In this document: piece by piece, positions 50,720 through 60,681 of the stretch
How the letters are laid out: each line of letters starts with the position of its first letter
Position numbering within the stretch: position 1 is the stretch's first letter
Assembly (NCBI RefSeq): GCF_022921075.1
Contig: NZ_CP095050.1
Coordinates: 1,116,001 to 1,180,000 of the forward strand
Direction: 5' to 3'
From: Hymenobacter sp. 5317J-9
GTDB taxonomy: Bacteria; Bacteroidota; Bacteroidia; Cytophagales; Hymenobacteraceae
Length of the DNA: 64,000 bases
Made by a program: the position numbers and the translations under genes
The notes under the pieces: generated by a model
The model's input: the letters and a program-made list of their open reading frames with translations, nothing else
The model's database searches: none
What the model was told of the DNA's origin: nothing

Positions 50720-52900
50720 ATGTCGAAAACGATTATTATCTCCAACCGCTTACCCACCAAAGTGCTCCGCACCGACGATGGCCTCAGCTTTCAGCCCAGC
50801 GAGGGCGGGCTGGCCACGGGGCTCGGCTCCATCTACCGCGAGGGCGACAACCTGTGGCTGGGCTGGCCCGGTCTGTTTGTGCATGACGAGGCCGAGGAGG
50901 CCCACATCAGCGGGCAGCTATGGGCCGATAACATGGCGCCGGTGTTTCTGACCGAAGACGAAATCCGGGATTTCTACGAGGGATTCAGCAATTCCACCCT
51001 CTGGCCCACGTTTCACTACTTCACTGAGTTTGCCACTTACCTCGACGAGCACTGGGCCGCTTACGTGGCCGTGAACGAGAAATTTTGCGCGGCCGTGCTG
51101 GAACACGCCGGTCCCGACGACATCATCTGGGTGCACGACTACCAGTTGCTGCTGCTGCCCGAACTGCTGCGCCGGGCGCGGCCCCGCGCCACCATCGGCT
51201 TTTTCCTGCACATCCCGTTTCCGAGCTACGAGCTGATTCGGGTGCTGCCTTGGCGCACCGAACTGCTGCGGGGCATGCTGGGGGCCGATTTGCTGGGCTT
51301 CCACACGTTTGGCTACATGCGGCACTTCCTCAGCGCGGTGTCGCAGCAATTGGGCCTGCCCAACCAGAACGGGCAGATTGAAACCTCTAGCCACACGGTG
51401 CGCGTCGACGCGTTTCCGATGGGCATCGACTACGAGCGTTACGCCACCACGGCCGCTTCGGAAGAGGCGAAGGGCCACGTAGCAGCTTATCGTGAAGCCC
51501 TGCAGGATACCCGTATCATCCTCAGCATCGACCGGCTCGACTACACCAAGGGCATTCCGCAGCGCCTGCGGGCCTTCAACCAGCTCCTGGAGCGCTACCC
51601 CGAGTGGCGCGGGCAGGTGAGTCTGATTATGGTGGTGGTTCCCTCGCGCGACCAGGTGGCGCAATACGCGTCGCTGAAGGAAGAAGTGGACGAGCTGGTG
51701 GGCCGCATCAACGCCCAGTACCGCACCATCAGCTGGAGCCCGGTGCATTACTTCTACCGCTCGTTTCCGCTGCCCGAACTGGCGGCGCTCTACTCGATGG
51801 CCGACGTGGGCCTGGTGACGCCCCTGCGCGACGGCATGAACTTGGTGGCGAAGGAATACGTGGCCTGCCGCCTCAACCACCGCGGCGTGCTCATTCTTAG
51901 CGAGCGGGCCGGCGCGGCGCGCGAGCTGTCCGACGCCCTCATTATCAATCCTACCGATACGCGCCAGCTCACCGAGGCCCTGCACGACGCCTTGGTGATG
52001 CCCGACGACGAGCAGGAGCGCCGCATGCGGGCCATGCAGGTGCTGGTACGGCGCTACAACGTGTTTTCGTGGACGCGCTTATTCATGAACCAGCTGGCCT
52101 ATACCAAAATGAAACAGGAAACCCTGGCTACGGCCACCCTCGACGAGCCCGCCACGGCCACTCTGCTGGCCGACTACCAGGCGGCTGAGCAGCGCCTGCT
52201 GCTGCTCGACTACGACGGCACGCTCGTGCCCTTCCACTCCGACCCCACCCGCGCCGCCCCCGATGCCGAGCTGCTGCACCTGCTGCGGGCCCTCACCGGC
52301 AACCCCAAAAACCACGTGGTGGTGATTTCGGGCCGCGACCGCAACACGCTGCAGCAGTGGCTGGGCCACTTGCCGCTGCACTTCATTGCCGAGCACGGCG
52401 TGTGGCTGCGCGCCGCCGATACCGAAGACTGGCAGCTGTTCCAGCCGCTGCGCAACGACTGGAAGCGTGAGCTGCGCCCGGTGCTGGATGTGTACGTGGC
52501 TCGTACGGCCGGCTCCTTTATTGAGGAGAAGGACTACTCGCTGGTGTGGCACTTCCGCCGCGCCGACGCCGAGCTGGGCCCGGTGCGCGCCCGCGAACTG
52601 CTCAGCCACCTCAGCTTCATCACGGCCAACACCGATTTGCAGGTGCTGGAAGGCAACAAGGTGCTTGAAATCAAAAACGCCGGCATCAACAAGGGCACGG
52701 CGGCGGTGCGCTGGCTGAGCCAGTACACGCCCGGTTTCACGCTGGCCTTGGGCGACGACCGCACCGATGAGGACACCTTCCGGGCGCTGCCGCCCGAGGC
52801 CTACACCGTGCGCGTGGGCCCGGCCCAGCACTCGGCTGCCCGCTTCCACCTGCAGTCGCCCACCGAAGTGCGCCAACTGCTGCGCCAACTGCTGGAGTAG
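50720..52900 (+). CDS. otsAB: Fused trehalose-6-phosphate synthase / trehalose-6-phosphate phosphatase
   Basis: A 726-residue two-domain enzyme. Residues 1-465 are a GT20 synthase (SNRLPTKVL, SEGGLATGLGSI, IIWVHDYQLLLLPELLR, GFFLHIPFPSYE, DRLDYTKGIPQRL, PLRDGMNLVAKEY) making trehalose-6-phosphate from UDP-glucose and glucose-6-phosphate. Residues about 485-726 are a HAD-type phosphatase (LLLLDYDGTLVPF with the nucleophile Asp, VVISGRDR, LALGDDRTDEDTF). All key residues look intact, so one polypeptide makes free trehalose for osmotic and desiccation protection. It was placed at MSKTIIISNR as start. Confidence 0.97.
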   Translation: MSKTIIISNRLPTKVLRTDDGLSFQPSEGGLATGLGSIYREGDNLWLGWPGLFVHDEAEEAHISGQLWADNMAPVFLTEDEIRDFYEGFSNSTLWPTFHYFTEFATYLDEHWAAYVAVNEKFCAAVLEHAGPDDIIWVHDYQLLLLPELLRRARPRATIGFFLHIPFPSYELIRVLPWRTELLRGMLGADLLGFHTFGYMRHFLSAVSQQLGLPNQNGQIETSSHTVRVDAFPMGIDYERYATTAASEEAKGHVAAYREALQDTRIILSIDRLDYTKGIPQRLRAFNQLLERYPEWRGQVSLIMVVVPSRDQVAQYASLKEEVDELVGRINAQYRTISWSPVHYFYRSFPLPELAALYSMADVGLVTPLRDGMNLVAKEYVACRLNHRGVLILSERAGAARELSDALIINPTDTRQLTEALHDALVMPDDEQERRMRAMQVLVRRYNVFSWTRLFMNQLAYTKMKQETLATATLDEPATATLLADYQAAEQRLLLLDYDGTLVPFHSDPTRAAPDAELLHLLRALTGNPKNHVVVISGRDRNTLQQWLGHLPLHFIAEHGVWLRAADTEDWQLFQPLRNDWKRELRPVLDVYVARTAGSFIEEKDYSLVWHFRRADAELGPVRARELLSHLSFITANTDLQVLEGNKVLEIKNAGINKGTAAVRWLSQYTPGFTLALGDDRTDEDTFRALPPEAYTVRVGPAQHSAARFHLQSPTEVRQLLRQLLE

Positions 52901-52918
52901 GCACCGCGGGGCGGCTCC

Positions 52919-54325
52919 CTACCGTCGGCGGGCGGGCCTGGAGCGCGCCGGCTGGGCGGCTGGCAAGGCCTGGGTTTCGACCACTAGGCGCACGGGCTGG
53001 CGGCTGCCGGCCCGCAGGCTTAGCCAGGCAGCCAGCCGCTGTTGCTCGGCGATGGGCAGCGGCCGGCGGGCGCGCACGGCCACCAGCACGGTGGTGTCGG
53101 CGGGTAGCGAGTCGGCGGCGGGGCGCACCAGACGGCTCAGGCCCAACTGACGCACGTCCGGGTGTTCCACCTGCACCTCGCGCAGGAGGGCAGTGGCCGT
53201 GGGCAGGCCGCCGCCGGCGGTGTTGTTGCGCTCCAGCACTTGCTGGAGCTGCACCAGCCGCGTTTCGTAGCCCACCAGCGTTTGCTCCTGGCGGCTGCGT
53301 ACGTCTTCGAGCAAGCTGCTGCGCAAAGCTTGCGCGTCGGCCGAATCGAGGCGGGCCAGGCCCTGGCGCACGGTGAGCTGGGCGTTGGCCAGGTGGTAGC
53401 GCGGGAGTTGGACCTGGGCTTTTTTCAGCTGTGCAGGGCTGAGGCGCTGGCCGGCCAGCAGCACGTTGAGCGCCTGTTGGCGAGGCAGGATGCGGCTCGT
53501 GACGACGTAGGTACCCGGCAGGTTGAGCTGCTCGTCGACAAAGCGCTGGGCGTTATGGGTGAAGGTGCCGTCGCGCACGATGCCGATGGCCAGGTACACG
53601 CTGGGTGCGGCCGTGAGCAGCGCCACCGTCCAGATGCTAAACTGCACCCGCTGCGCCCGTTGCCGGCTCACAAACGTGTGGCTGGGCAGCGGCAGCACCC
53701 GGCACACCAGAAACGTGGCCAGGGCGATGAACACGCAGTTGATGGCAAACAGATACAGCGCCCCGAACAGAAACGACCAGTGCGCCGTGGCCAGGCCATA
53801 GCCGGCGGTGCACAGCGGCGGCATCAGGGCCGTGGCGATGGCCACGCCGGGAACGGCATTGCTGTGGCCCCGCCGGGTGAGGGCCACGGCCCCGGCGGCG
53901 CCGCCAAACAGGGCAATCAGCACGTCCCAGGTGGTGGGCGTGGTGCGGGCCAGCAACTCGGAGCCGGCGTCGGACAGGGGCGTGAGGCGGAAGTACAGCG
54001 CCGACACCAGCAGGCTGAGCACCGAAGCCGTGAGCAGGCTCTTAAGCCCCCGCCGAATGAGGTCGAGCGTCAGCGTGGCCGCGCCGTAGCCAACGCCCAC
54101 AATGGGCCCCATGAGCGGCGAAATAAGCATGGCGCCGATGATGACGGCCGTCGAATTGACGTTCAGTCCCACCGATGCCACGAGGATGGCGAAAATCAGA
54201 ACCCACAGATTGGTGCCCCGGAAAGCAATACCTGCTTCCACATCGGCCTGAATCTCGGCCGGGTCCGCCATGTCGTCGGTGAGCAGGAAGCGGGTGTGCA
54301 GAAAGCGGCGCAGGACATCAAACAT
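52919..54325 (-). CDS. DUF389 (TIGR00341-type) membrane protein
   Basis: A 468-residue protein. An N-terminal cytoplasmic piece leads into about six membrane helices of DUF389, with the signature GAMLISPLMGPIVGVGYGAAT near residue 65 and SALMPPLCTAGYGLA-like TALMPPLCTAGYG near 165. The C-terminal 200 residues are soluble with a helical stretch (EDVRSRQEQTLVGYETRLVQLQQVLERN) and end in an Arg/Pro-rich basic tail. The function is not established; it may be a transporter. The stop lies 18 bases from the otsAB stop (convergent). Confidence 0.9.
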   Translation of the reverse strand: MFDVLRRFLHTRFLLTDDMADPAEIQADVEAGIAFRGTNLWVLIFAILVASVGLNVNSTAVIIGAMLISPLMGPIVGVGYGAATLTLDLIRRGLKSLLTASVLSLLVSALYFRLTPLSDAGSELLARTTPTTWDVLIALFGGAAGAVALTRRGHSNAVPGVAIATALMPPLCTAGYGLATAHWSFLFGALYLFAINCVFIALATFLVCRVLPLPSHTFVSRQRAQRVQFSIWTVALLTAAPSVYLAIGIVRDGTFTHNAQRFVDEQLNLPGTYVVTSRILPRQQALNVLLAGQRLSPAQLKKAQVQLPRYHLANAQLTVRQGLARLDSADAQALRSSLLEDVRSRQEQTLVGYETRLVQLQQVLERNNTAGGGLPTATALLREVQVEHPDVRQLGLSRLVRPAADSLPADTTVLVAVRARRPLPIAEQQRLAAWLSLRAGSRQPVRLVVETQALPAAQPARSRPARRR

Positions 54326-54376
54326 GCGGCAAGCTACACGAGAATGCGTGGGAATGAACCGCCACAGTAGCGCCGG

Positions 54377-54799
54377 CTAGCTCGGGACCTCTTCTTCCCG
54401 CAGCCAGGCCGCGGCGGGGGGCACTTCTTCAAAGAAAGCCGTTTTCACCAGGCGGCGCAGCTGTTTGGCTACGTCGGGCGTGTGCAGGCGGTGTTCGGGC
54501 GAAAGGGTGGGCACCACGGCGTAGCGCTCAAAGTTTGTGTCTTCGATGACGGACGGCAGCCAGGTGTTGAGCAGCCAGTCACGGTCGGCGGGGTCGGGCG
54601 CGGCGGGCATGGCACTATGGTCGGCCAGAATGCCGCGCAGCTGAAAGCGCCGCAAGAGGTTGTGGGCGTGTACGTACAGGGCCCGGAACTCGGGGCTGGT
54701 CATGGGCGCGCCCGACCAATGCAGGTGCAGGTAGCCGTCTTCGGGCGAGAAATCAACCGAGCCGACGGCGTTGAAGAAATAGTTTTGGGTGGGAAGCAT
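54377..54799 (-). CDS. Small STAS-like protein (member 1 of a local family)
   Basis: A 140-residue cytoplasmic protein. It starts MLPTQNYFFNAVGSVDFSPEDGYLHLHWSGAP and has the pattern strand, then a W-x-G-type turn, helix (EFRALYVHAHNLLRRF), strand with GILADHSAM, helix with DRDWLLNTWLPSVIED and strand YAVVPTLSP. The same order is seen in the proteins at 57983 and 63707. The fold looks like STAS/SpoIIAA, which is by-eye inference. Function unknown. It lies upstream of DUF389 on the same strand. Confidence 0.65.
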   Translation of the reverse strand: MLPTQNYFFNAVGSVDFSPEDGYLHLHWSGAPMTSPEFRALYVHAHNLLRRFQLRGILADHSAMPAAPDPADRDWLLNTWLPSVIEDTNFERYAVVPTLSPEHRLHTPDVAKQLRRLVKTAFFEEVPPAAAWLREEEVPS

Positions 54800-54976
54800 A
54801 AAGGGAAGTGGTGGCACTGCCAGGGCAGGCACTCGGTCGGATAGGGCGCGGAACAGTCCAGCTCAAAGCCTCTTTAACGTGAGGCCCCGCACGACGGATG
54901 AAAAAAGGACAACGGCAGCTGTCGTGGGTGCAAATATGGCCAACGGCCGCGGGAGGCTCACCAGCGTGGTGGCCGG

Positions 54977-56365
54977 CTAGGGCTGAGCAGCGGGCCGCGG
55001 TTCGGGTTCCTGGGCCAGTGTTTCGCGGATGAAGCTTTGGCGCAGGTGCTCGTAGAGCGAGTGGGGGTCGACGAGCGCCGCCACGGCCTGGGCCAGCATG
55101 GCCCCAATCAGCAGCTGGAAGATGGCCGAGTGCCGGTCCGTCATTTCCAGCACCAGAATGGCGGCCGTGAACGGCGAGCGCACCACCCCCGTGAGGAACC
55201 CCACCATGCTCACCAGAATGAGCAGGTTGCGGTCGGCCACGGCCACGTGGGCCAGCTGCGCAATGCCGTCGCCGAGCAGGGCGCCCGCGCTCAGGGAAGT
55301 GGCAAACACGCCACCGGCCCCGCCGCTGCTGTAGCTCAGGGCCATGCCCGCAAAGCGCACCGGAAACAGGTAGGCGGCCGTGTGCCCGTCGTTCTGAAAC
55401 AGCAGCCGGTTGATGATGGGCTTGCCCGTGCCCACGCCGTCGGGGCCCACCAGGTAGGCCAGGCCGCCCAGCAGCAGGCCGCAGCCCAGCACCCAGCCGG
55501 CCTGCGCCAGCGGCGTGGCAAAGCGCTTGCGGTAGTCGTTGAGCCAGAGCAGCGTTTTGGCGAAATAGGCGCCCGCCAGCCCGCAGGCCACGGCCGCCAA
55601 CATGACAAGGGCCTGGTACCAGCCGGCGGGCGAGGTGATTTTGGGAAAGCCCAGGTAGAGGTAGGAGCCCAGAAACTGCTGGGCCGTGAGCCCGGCAATG
55701 ATGACGGCGCTGAACACGGCCAGCCGGAAGCGCGACAAGTGAATCTGGGTGAGCTCTTCCACCACGAACACGATGCCGCCCAGCGGCGTGTTGAACGCCG
55801 CCGCCAGGCCAGCCGCGCCGCCGGTCACCAGCGCAATCTGGCGCGAAAGCTGTGGCCAGCCCGTGGGCTGCAGCCGGTTGATGGCCCGGAAGATGGCCGC
55901 CGACACCTGAATGGTGGGCCCTTCGCGCCCAATCACGCCGCCGCCGAGCAGCAGCAGCACGCTGCTGAGCACCTTCACGCCGGCCACCCGCAGGCTGAGC
56001 AGGTAAGCCGTGTGCCGGTGCTGGGCCGGGTTCGACAGCTCGATGCCGGCCATGACCTGCGGAATGCCGCTGCCCCGCGCCGCCGGCGCAAAGCGCTTCA
56101 CCAGCCCCCACGACACCAGAAACGCCAGCGGCGTGAGCCCGAAGGCCAGCAGCGGCTCGCGGCGCAGCCAGCTAAAGCTGATTTCCTCGGCCCAGGCAAA
56201 TAGCTTTTCGTAGCCCACGGCCCCGAGTCCCGTGAGCAGGGAGGCAATCCAGAAGGGGACGCTCTGTAAAATGCGGCGCCGCACCCGCGCCGTGTACAAT
56301 GGCTGCACCAAAACGCGGTCGAACCAGGCCAGCGTGCGGGCGTAGCGGGAAGAAGAATCAGGCAT
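54977..56365 (-). CDS. ClC-type chloride channel or H+/Cl- exchanger
   Basis: A 462-residue ClC protein with the three anion-pathway motifs: RGSGIPQVM, GREGPTIQVSA with the gating Glu of transporters and channels, and GGVFATSLSAGALLG. About 10-12 membrane helices are seen, and RSPFTAAILVLEMT is the helix O-region signature. No CBS domains follow. Whether it is a channel or an exchanger depends on the second (proton) Glu, which I could not place by eye. The start is the ATG at 56365. Confidence 0.93.
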   Translation of the reverse strand: MPDSSSRYARTLAWFDRVLVQPLYTARVRRRILQSVPFWIASLLTGLGAVGYEKLFAWAEEISFSWLRREPLLAFGLTPLAFLVSWGLVKRFAPAARGSGIPQVMAGIELSNPAQHRHTAYLLSLRVAGVKVLSSVLLLLGGGVIGREGPTIQVSAAIFRAINRLQPTGWPQLSRQIALVTGGAAGLAAAFNTPLGGIVFVVEELTQIHLSRFRLAVFSAVIIAGLTAQQFLGSYLYLGFPKITSPAGWYQALVMLAAVACGLAGAYFAKTLLWLNDYRKRFATPLAQAGWVLGCGLLLGGLAYLVGPDGVGTGKPIINRLLFQNDGHTAAYLFPVRFAGMALSYSSGGAGGVFATSLSAGALLGDGIAQLAHVAVADRNLLILVSMVGFLTGVVRSPFTAAILVLEMTDRHSAIFQLLIGAMLAQAVAALVDPHSLYEHLRQSFIRETLAQEPEPRPAAQP

Positions 56366-56542
56366 AAGAAAAGGCAAAGGTGCAACCAAGCCGGGCCACC
56401 GGGCCAGCGCGGGTTTGCCCTATTAACTGGTTTGGGCGCCGAATGGTGACACAACGCTCGTGCCTGTAGGTCCGTTGCACTCCTATAGGCCGCCTTTCCA
56501 GGGTTGGAAACAGGCTGGCCCGGTTCATTTATTTTTCTTGCC

Positions 56543-57028
56543 ATGATGCAGCCCCAGGCCCCCGCACCCACTTCACCCCACAGCCACTACCCCAAGTTTC
56601 TGCTCACGCTGGCCGTTTCCTTCGTCGTGATGTACGTGGTGATGTACCTGAACACTTACGAGCTGGACCACGTGTATTTCAGTCTCACCCGCTTCTACAT
56701 GACGGTGCTGATGGTGACGGCTATGGCGGTGGTGATGCTGCTGATGATGCCCATGATGTACCCCAACAAAACCCGCAACGGCCTCATCATGGGCGTGAGC
56801 CTCACGCTGTTTGTGGGCGCGCTGGTGCTGGTGCGCAGCCAGACCTTCGTGAACGACACGCGCTGGCTGAAGGCCATGATTCCGCACCACTCCATTGCCA
56901 TTCTCACCAGCGAGCGGGCCACCATCACCGACCCCGAGGTGCGCAAGCTGGCCGACGACATCACGGCCACCCAAAAACGCGAGATTGCGGAAATGAAGGG
57001 CATGATTAAGCGGCTGGAGCAGCAGTAG
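56543..57028 (+). CDS. DUF305 domain membrane protein
   Basis: About 161 residues. Three hydrophobic helices (about 17-35, 50-70, 82-100) are followed by a short DUF305 module: LKAMIPHHSIAILTSERA, then a helix with KLADDITATQKREIAEMKGMIKRL. The HH and later EM pattern is the DUF305 signature; a ferritin-like or metal-binding role is often assumed but unproven. Two adjacent ATG codons (56543, 56546) could be the start. Confidence 0.9.
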   Translation: MMQPQAPAPTSPHSHYPKFLLTLAVSFVVMYVVMYLNTYELDHVYFSLTRFYMTVLMVTAMAVVMLLMMPMMYPNKTRNGLIMGVSLTLFVGALVLVRSQTFVNDTRWLKAMIPHHSIAILTSERATITDPEVRKLADDITATQKREIAEMKGMIKRLEQQ

Positions 57029-57106
57029 CCGCTTGCGCCGCAATGCGGCAAGTGCCGGAATTTTGCTGCAACTTCAGGCCACCCAACTTCCAACCTGTTT
57101 TGCGTT

Positions 57107-57889
57107 ATGGTCAACCGCTTGTTTGCTGGCGCCGCGGTGCTGGCGCTGTGGCTGCTGAGTGCCTTTGCGCCGGCGCCCGGCAAGATTACCGTCTACCTCA
57201 TCGGCGATTCCACCATGTCGGTGAAGGAGGTGAAGAATTACCCCGAAACCGGCTGGGGCATGCCCTTCGCCACGTTTTTTGACGAAACCGTGACCGTGGA
57301 CAACCGCGCCCAGAACGGCCGCAGCACCAAGAGCTTCCTAGCCGAAAACCGCTGGCAGCCGGTGGCGGGTGCGTTGAAGCAAGGCGACTACGTCTTCATT
57401 CAGTTTGGGCACAACGACGAGGTGCCCACCAAGAAATCATACACTACCGAAGCTGACTTCAAGACCAACCTGGTGCGTTTTGTGGCCGAAACGCGGGCCC
57501 GCAAAGCCCAGCCCGTGCTCATCACGCCGGTGGCGCGGCGCAAGTTCGACGCTGCGGGCAAGGTAGAGGGCACGCACACCGTATACTCCGAGATAGTGCG
57601 CGCCACGGCCCGCGAGCAGCAGGTGCCCCTCATCGACCTGGACCGCGAGAGCCAGGCGCTGCTGCAGCAGTTCGGAGTCGAAAATTCCCGTCTGCTCTTC
57701 AACCAGCTGCTGCCCGGCGAGCACCCCAACTACCCCGACGGCAAAGAAGACAACACCCACTTCAACGAACTGGGGGCCCGCAAAATGGCCCAGCTTGTGC
57801 TGGCCGACATCCGGGCCCTGCGGCTGGAGCTGGCCGGGCGCATTGTGCAGCGCACGGCGGCCAAAACCGTAGACCCGCAGGCCCGCTAG
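57107..57889 (+). CDS. Rhamnogalacturonan acetylesterase-like SGNH hydrolase
   Basis: A 260-residue exported protein (signal peptide MVNRLFAGAAVLALWLLSAFA). SGNH blocks are complete: block I GDSTMS with the nucleophile Ser, block II NGRSTKSFL with Gly, block III FGHNDE with Asn, and block V DNTHFNELGA with Asp and His. This is the rhamnogalacturonan acetylesterase type that removes acetyl groups from pectin. The broken pectate lyase gene 1.2 kb downstream also deals with pectin. Confidence 0.92.
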   Translation: MVNRLFAGAAVLALWLLSAFAPAPGKITVYLIGDSTMSVKEVKNYPETGWGMPFATFFDETVTVDNRAQNGRSTKSFLAENRWQPVAGALKQGDYVFIQFGHNDEVPTKKSYTTEADFKTNLVRFVAETRARKAQPVLITPVARRKFDAAGKVEGTHTVYSEIVRATAREQQVPLIDLDRESQALLQQFGVENSRLLFNQLLPGEHPNYPDGKEDNTHFNELGARKMAQLVLADIRALRLELAGRIVQRTAAKTVDPQAR

Positions 57890-57982
57890 CCGTATAGCAT
57901 CCGAGAATAGCCATTTGTATTGCAGACGCGGGGCCCGTCTTCCGGTGTTCGGGGGCGGCCTCTGCCCAACGCTCTCTGTGCC

Positions 57983-58411
57983 ATGTTGCCTGCGCCCGAT
58001 TACCTGCAGCACCAGTTCCGGCCCGATTTGCAGGTGCTGGTGGGGCGCTGGCTGCGCCAGCCCACCGAGGCCGAGCTGCACACCGGCTACTTCCGCCTGC
58101 TGGACGTGGCCGAAACCGTGGGGGCCCGCCTGTGGCTGGTAGATGCCCGCCGCCGCGACCACGCCAGCCAGCAGGGCACCCCCTGGATGATGGAGCATTT
58201 TCTGCCCTTGCTGCCGCCGCGCCTGGGCGGCCCCGTGTACTTGGCTTACCTGTTCATGCCCGCGCACCTGCACGAGCTCGAACACGACGCCGCGGTGCCG
58301 CCGCTCACGTACTTCGACGGCCGCACCTACCACGTAGAGCGGTTCACGGAAGAACAGGCAGCCATGCGGTGGCTGGCGGCGTGCCAGGCGCAACAGGCCA
58401 TGCCGGAATAA
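57983..58411 (+). CDS. Small STAS-like protein (member 2 of a local family)
   Basis: A 142-residue protein with the same order of elements as those at 54377 and 63707: MLPAPDYLQHQFRPDLQVLVGRWLRQPTEAEL, helix (HTGYFRLLDVAETV), strand with LWLVDARRRD, helix with TPWMMEHFLPLLPPRL, strand VYLAYLFMPA and a C-terminal aromatic strand plus helix (TYHVERFTEEQAAMRWLAAC), which is also a common STAS-fold ending. Function unknown. The gene starts 93 bases after the esterase stop on the same strand. Confidence 0.65.
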   Translation: MLPAPDYLQHQFRPDLQVLVGRWLRQPTEAELHTGYFRLLDVAETVGARLWLVDARRRDHASQQGTPWMMEHFLPLLPPRLGGPVYLAYLFMPAHLHELEHDAAVPPLTYFDGRTYHVERFTEEQAAMRWLAACQAQQAMPE

Positions 58412-58420
58412 ACGCGGAGC

Positions 58421-58897
58421 TTACTTCAGGTTGGTGCTGCGGTGGTTCAGGCGCATTACCTGGCCCGTTTTTTTGCCGTGCTTGCGGAAGCGGGCGTCGG
58501 GGGCTGGGGCCAGCACCAGGCGCGGCAGGGTGCAGTCGTCGAGGGCCACGTGCTGCAGGGTGTAACCAGCCGCTTCCACGTCCAGTATCTGCCCTTCGTA
58601 CACGGGGTCGGAGAGCTGAAAGCGGCCCAGCGCGTCGGTGACGTAGGTTTGGTGGGTGCCTTTCACGAGCAGAGTGGCGCCCACCAGGGGCTGGCCGTTG
58701 GGGTCGAACACCTGGCCGGTGATGGGCGCGCACATCAGGCGGGCCGGGCGGGCGGCGCTGCGGTCGGGCCGGTTCGAGAGCGCAATGCGCTCGGGGGTAT
58801 TGCCAGTGGCCGAGGGCCGGGAATCGGCGCTTTGCGCGTGGGCCGAGTGCACGCCGCATACCGTAGCAGTTGCCAAAGCGAGGAGAAAAAGGCGCAT
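58421..58897 (-). CDS. Exported protein with carboxypeptidase-regulatory-like (CarboxypepD_reg) domain
   Basis: A 158-residue protein with a signal peptide ending AHAQS. The middle has ITGQVFDPNGQPLVGATLLVKGTHQTYVTDALGRFQLSDPVYEGQILDVEAAGYT, the beta-sandwich domain normally seen at the N-terminus of TonB-dependent SusC-like receptors, but no plug or barrel follows. The C-terminus is basic. Function unknown, possibly an adaptor in the periplasm. Confidence 0.8.
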   Translation of the reverse strand: MRLFLLALATATVCGVHSAHAQSADSRPSATGNTPERIALSNRPDRSAARPARLMCAPITGQVFDPNGQPLVGATLLVKGTHQTYVTDALGRFQLSDPVYEGQILDVEAAGYTLQHVALDDCTLPRLVLAPAPDARFRKHGKKTGQVMRLNHRSTNLK

Positions 58898-59107
58898 AGA
58901 AAACGGAATGGGTGGAAGGAAAGGAATCAAAGCGCCGCGGCGGGTGGGGCAACGCATGGCTCTAACACGCAACACGCTACGCCGGGGTTGCCCCTTGCCG
59001 GGCCGAAACCGGCACCGGGCCCACGGGCGGGCGTATGAAGCCGCAACAGGTCGGGTTCACGGTGCGTTCACCGCGACGGTATTAAGTTGCTGATTCATCG
59101 GGAAGCC

Positions 59108-60681
59108 ATGCTAAAGTTCGTCAACCTGTTTTTTGCTCGCTCGCGGTCGCGGCGGGCGGTAGTGTTAGTAAGCGGTGCCCTGCTGGCCGCCGGTCCCGGG
59201 CGGGCCCAGGGGCTGGTGGCTTTTCCGGGCGCCGAGGGGCGGGCCGCTTCACCACGGGCGGGCGGGGCACAGCCGCCGTGCCCACTACCGTACTGGAAGT
59301 TACGAATCTTTTGGACGACGGCCAACCCGGCAGCCTGCGTTACGCCTTGCAATTGAGCACGGCCAAGGCCCCGGCACGCACCATCGTGTTTCGGGTGTCG
59401 GGCACCATTCACCTGGTTTCGCCGCTCACCATCAGCAAACCCAACACCACCCTGGCGGGCCAGACGGCGCCCGGCGACGGCATTTGCTTGGCCGACTACC
59501 CCGTGTCGGTGAAAGCCAACAACGTCATCGTGCGGTTCCTGCGCTTTCGGATGGGCGATAAAAACCAGAACCAGGGCTTCAAAGACGGGGCCGGCGGCGA
59601 CGATGCCTTCGGCGGCACCCGCAACAGCCGGCTGATAGTGGACCATTGCTCGATGAGCTGGAGCACCGACGAGGCCCTGAGCGTGTATGAAGGCGACAGC
59701 ACCACCCTGCAGTGGAACCTCATTGCCGAGCCGCTGAATTACTCTTACCACTACGAGAAGGGCGACACCGATTTTGAGCGCCACGGCTTCGGCGGCATCT
59801 GGGGCGGGCAGCATTCGTCGTTTCACCACAACCTGTTTGCCCACTGCAAAAACCGCACGCCGCGCTTCAACGGCAGTCGCTACACCCATCCGGCGGGCTT
59901 CGAGAACTGCGATTTCAGCAACAACGTCATCTACAACTGGGGCGAAAACAACGTGTATGCCGGCGAGGGCGGCGACTACAACATCGTGGGCAACTACTAC
60001 AAGCCCGGCCCCAACACCAGCCCCCGTACCAAAGCCCAGGTGCTGAACCCCTACAAAATCGACAAGGAACAGGGCCGTCTGCCCTACGGCAAATTTTACC
60101 TGACCGGCAACTACGTGGACGGTTCCCCTGCCGTGACGGCCCACAACTGGCGCGGCGTGGCCATGAACGGCGGCACTCCCGCCGACACCGTGCAGTCGAA
60201 AGTCACCACGCCCTTTCGCCTGGGCCCCACCACCCTGCAGCCCGCTCCCGTAGCCTATGAGGCCGTGCTGCGCGGCGCCGGCGCCATCCGGCCCACCCGC
60301 GACACCCTCGACCAGCGCATTGTGCGCGAGGTGCGCACCCGCACCGGCACCATCATCGACGTGCAGGGGCACTACCCGCACGGCACGCCCTACAGCGTGA
60401 GCCAGCGCGCCTGGCCCGTGCTGAAAGCCGCGCCCGCACCCGCCGACACCGACCACGACGGCATGCCCGATGCCTGGGAAAAAGCCCACGGCCTCAACCC
60501 CAGCAACCCCGCCGACCGTGCCCAGCGCGCATCCAACGGCTACCCGCAGCTCGAAAACTACCTCAACAGCCTTGCGCTGGCCGCACCCGCGCCCGCCGCA
60601 AAACCAGCGCTGCCCAAACCCGCTGCGCCCAAGCCGATAAAAATCGCCCCGAAGGCAAAGCTGCCGGTTAAGCGTAGTTAA
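59108..60681 (+). pseudogene. Pectate lyase (PL1-like), frameshifted near the N-terminus
   Basis: From 59108 a signal peptide (ending GRAQG) and LVAFPGAEG are read in one frame; the next expected residues, GRFTTGGRG...TTVLEVTNLLDDGQPGSLRYAL, continue in another frame to 60681. The break is at the G run 59236-59239: the family motif GAEGAGRF needs one more G. The rest is a full parallel beta-helix lyase: VFRVSGTIHL, TLAGQTAPGDGICLADYPV, VDHCSMSWSTDEALSVYEGD, HHNLFAHCKNRTPRFNGSR, ending with a DTDHDGMPDAWE calcium-type repeat. It may be a real mutation or an assembly error. Confidence 0.85.

Noticed and set aside
50374..50886. A 170-codon frame between tRNA-Asn and otsAB
   Set aside because: It overlaps the certain start of otsAB in another frame and shows no domain or signal.
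59278..60681. Pectate lyase starting at GTG 59278 as an intact shorter gene
   Set aside because: This start would drop the signal peptide and the conserved first strand (FPGAEG), both of which exist just upstream in another frame; a frameshift explains the data better.
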